DNA of 59,163 bases, taken from contig JBBSGB010000021.1 in the NCBI GenBank assembly GCA_038254545.1, positions 1 to 59,163 on the forward strand, read 5' to 3'. Position numbers and translations under genes: made by a program. Each line of letters starts with the position of its first letter. Position 1 is the stretch's first letter. The notes below the pieces were generated by a model that searched no databases, was not told the origin of the DNA, and saw only the letters and a list, made by a program, of their open reading frames with translations. Origin of the DNA: CAHJXF01 sp038254545. GTDB taxonomy: Bacteria; Pseudomonadota; Gammaproteobacteria; Burkholderiales; Burkholderiaceae_D. Positions 57,345-59,163 of this stretch are shown piece by piece.

Positions 57345-58426
57345 CGCGGGCGCTCGTCGAATGCGAGGCTGGGTCGCGCATCGAACGACGGCTCGATCAG
57401 CATCGCGTCCCCATAGCTGAAGAATCGATAGCGTTGTTCGATGGCGTGGCTATAGGCGGCGCGGATGCGCTCGAGACCGGCGAATGCGGAAACCAGCATC
57501 AGCAGCGTCGACTGCGGCAGGTGGAAATTGGTGATCAGCAAATCGATCGTCTTGAAGCGATAGCCGGGTGTGATGAACAGACGTGTCGCGCCCGGGCCTT
57601 CCCGAATATTGCCGTTGCCGTCGCTGGCCGATTCGAGCGCGCGAAGTGTCGTCGTGCCCACGGCGGCGATTCGGCCTTTTCGCGCGCGGGTTGCGGCGAC
57701 CGCGGCGATCAGCGTCGGAGGGATCGTGTAGCGCTCCTCATGCATGACGTGCTCGGACAGGTCGTCGACACGGACCGGCACGAAGGTGCCTGCGCCGACG
57801 TGCAGCGTCAATGTCGCAGTCGATATCCCGCGCGCCGCGAGCGCGGTCAGCATGGCTTCGTCGAAATGCAGGCCAGCAGTGGGCGCGGCAACGGCGCCTG
57901 GCTCGCGCGCCCAGATGGTTTGATAGCGCTCACTGTCGATAGCATCCGGCACGTGCTCGATATAGGGGGGAAGCGGCAATCGACCGTGCGTCTGGAGAAC
58001 ACCGTCGAGGTCGGCGTCGAAATCCAGCAGATAAAAATCACCGTCGCGCGCAGCGACGATGGCGACACACGGCGATCCCTCCTCGGACCCGAAACGAATG
58101 CGCGAACCGTCCTTGGGCGCATGGCTCGCGCGTAATTGCACGCGAGCGCGCCGCGCACTTTCAATGCGCTCGACCAGGATCTCGACGCGGCCGCCCGTTT
58201 CCTTGATGCCGAAGAGCCGCGCGTTGATGACGCGCGTGTCGTTGAAGACCAGCAGATCGCCGGCACGCAGCAATGACGGCAATTCGACGATGCGGCGATC
58301 GTCCAATTGCCCATTTGCACAAACCAACAAACGGCTCGCCGATCGCTTCGGCAGCGGATGCTGCGCGATCAGTTCATCGGGAAGCTCGAAATTGAAATCG
58401 GAACGACGCAAAGTCGGGAAATTCAA
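57341..58426 (-). CDS. queA: S-adenosylmethionine:tRNA ribosyltransferase-isomerase
   Basis: A 361-residue enzyme that builds epoxyqueuosine from preQ1-tRNA and AdoMet. FELPDELIAQHPLPKRSASR, LLVFNDTRVINARLFG, YIEHVPDAIDSERYQTIWAR, GAVAAPTAGLHFDEAMLTAL and TLHVGAGTFVPVRVDDLSEH are characteristic. The start is unusual: a stop codon precedes the TTG at 58426 and no ATG or GTG precedes the conserved N-terminus, so TTG (58426 or 58411) must be used. It lies just behind rRNA-operon terminators and overlaps tgt. Confidence 0.94.
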
Positions 58427-58448
58427 TCAAGACCGCATTCAAATCCGC

Positions 58449-58544
58449 AAAAGAAAAAAGCCCCAACTTTTGTTGGCCCTAAAAGAAAAAAACCCCAACT
58501 TTTGTTGGCCCTAAAAGAAAAAAGCCCCAACTTTTCAGTTGGGG
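58449..58544. repeat. three 32-bp tandem repeats containing terminator-like hairpins
   Basis: Units at 58449-58480, 58481-58512 and 58513-58544. Units 1 and 2 differ by a single base; unit 3 diverges at its right end, where it forms a complete terminator. Units 1 and 2 contain CCAAC-TTTT-GTTGG and an A-rich block (T-run on the minus strand). They appear to be duplicated copies of the rRNA-operon terminator. Confidence 0.9.
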
Positions 58545-58548
58545 CTTT
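58521..58548 (-). terminator. rho-independent terminator of the rRNA operon
   Basis: An 11-bp perfect stem (AAAGCCCCAAC/GTTGGGGCTTT) with a 6-base loop. On the minus strand a T-rich run follows. It begins ten bases after the 5S rRNA 3' end. Confidence 0.92.
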
Positions 58549-58557
58549 CGCATAAGA

Positions 58558-58673
58558 GCCTGACGATAACCTACTTTCACAAGCGAGCTGCTCACTATCA
58601 TCGGCGCAAAGGCGTTTCACGGTCCTGTTCGGGATGGGAAGGGGTGGTTCCACCTTGCTATGGTCATCAGGCA
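58558..58673 (-). rRNA. rrf: 5S ribosomal RNA
   Basis: About 116 nt. The minus strand begins TGCCTGATGACCATAGCA, includes CCACCCCTTCCCATCCCGAA and GATGATAGTGAGC, and ends GTCAGGC, which pairs with the 5' end. These are universal 5S features. It follows the 23S gene after a roughly 155-base spacer and precedes the terminator. Ends may shift by one or two bases. Confidence 0.95.
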
Positions 58674-58829
58674 TAACTTGTGTAGCTCCTTGCGTAAAAG
58701 CAAGAAGCCCAATCCGGAAGAAGCAAAGCTTGTTTATTTAGCGGGCGTGATTGCGGTCAACGTCGCATTTAATCAATACGATACGCGGCAATTCACGCTT
58801 ACTCGATTCACATAACCATCAAGGTTATA

Positions 58830-59163
58830 GAGTCAAGCCGCACGGGCAATTAGTACTGGTTAGCTTAACGCATTACTGCGCTTCCACACCCAGCCTATCA
58901 ACGTCCTGGTCTCGAACGACCCTTTAGGGGAATCAAGTTCCCGGGAAGTCTCATCTTGAGGCAAGTTTCCCGCTTAGATGCTTTCAGCGGTTATCTCTTC
59001 CGTATTTAGCTACCCGGCAATGCCACTGGCGTGACAACCGGTACACCAGAGATACGTCCACTCCGGTCCTCTCGTACTAGGAGCAGCCCCCCTCAAACTT
59101 CCAACGCCCACGGCAGATAGGGACCAAACTGTCTCACGACGTTTTAAACCCAGCTCACGTACC
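58830..59163 (-). rRNA. rrl: 23S ribosomal RNA, 3' end (cut by window end)
   Basis: The plus strand carries the complement of the 23S 3' domain: CGTCCTGGTCTCGAACGACC, CAAGTTCCCGGGAAGTCTCA, and the sarcin-ricin loop complement GTCCTCTCGTACTAGGAGCA near 59065-59085. The 3' end is near 58830 (CTTGACTC on the minus strand). About 335 nt are present; the rest lies beyond the window. Confidence 0.95.

Noticed and set aside
58449..58544. Short regularly spaced repeats resembling a CRISPR array
   Set aside because: The units are directly adjacent without unique spacers, there are no cas genes, and each unit contains a terminator-like hairpin.

Overview
The window reads as chromosomal DNA of a GC-rich betaproteobacterium, most likely Burkholderiales or a close relative. 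The basis is a trimeric Gram-negative porin, TRAP transporters, a PEP-CTERM protein, many LysR regulators, and the queA-tgt-yajC-secD-secF block beside an rRNA operon. No genus can be named from the sequence alone. I see no CRISPR array, intact prophage or antibiotic cluster.

Region 1 (1-10.5 kb) is accessory and partly decayed. It holds IS110 and IS3 transposase remnants, a Phd-type antitoxin with a frameshifted PIN toxin, a TetR regulator, a diguanylate cyclase that has lost its GGDEF motif, and a minus-strand gentisate block (gentisate 1,2-dioxygenase, aromatic-acid MFS carrier, broken MBL-fold gene, small membrane protein, FAH-family hydrolase). A YceI protein and a porin, divergently transcribed around a perfect 14-bp palindrome, follow. 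The region ends in a broken lipoprotein gene and an ATPase fragment next to tRNA-Ala(CGC). A 13-nt piece of that tRNA's 3' part recurs near position 550, so the interval may be an old tRNA-linked island.

Region 2 (10.6-15.4 kb) has an alpha/beta hydrolase, a branched-chain-amino-acid-type binding protein, a DUF4331 protein and a PEP-CTERM protein.

Region 3 (15.5-25.6 kb) is a compact selenocysteine locus on the minus strand: fdoG with an in-frame UGA and SECIS hairpin, fdoH, fdoI, a terminator, fdhE, a GNAT acetyltransferase, selA, selB and selC (tRNA-Sec). The selenoenzyme and its decoding machinery are together; selD and fdhD are not in the window.

Region 4 (26-29 kb) holds a 24-residue membrane peptide gene, a ketopantoate reductase-like gene, a small lipoprotein and mrp.

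Region 5 (29.1-40.7 kb, plus strand) is a catabolic cluster. It contains an MFS carrier, a serine hydrolase, an arylmalonate-decarboxylase/maleate-isomerase-like protein, a hydantoinase, a hydantoin-racemase-like protein without the usual cysteines, GntR and LysR regulators, a DctA carrier and two M20 amidohydrolases, one with an altered metal site. This looks like uptake and stepwise hydrolysis of a cyclic or linear ureide or amide. The substrate is unknown and the combination is the best candidate here for an undescribed pathway.

Region 6 (40.7-51 kb, minus strand) is the glyoxylate-to-glycerate route: gcl, hyi, garR, glycerate 2-kinase ttuD and a decayed pyruvate kinase. A divergent LysR gene and a TRAP transporter with two tandem binding proteins adjoin it. 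Glyoxylate released from ureide breakdown in region 5 could feed this route (inference).

Region 7 (51-59.2 kb) is core genome: a MarC protein, a CysB-type regulator, secF, secD, yajC, tgt, queA, then three tandem terminator-like repeats and the 3' end of an rRNA operon (5S and partial 23S, minus strand).
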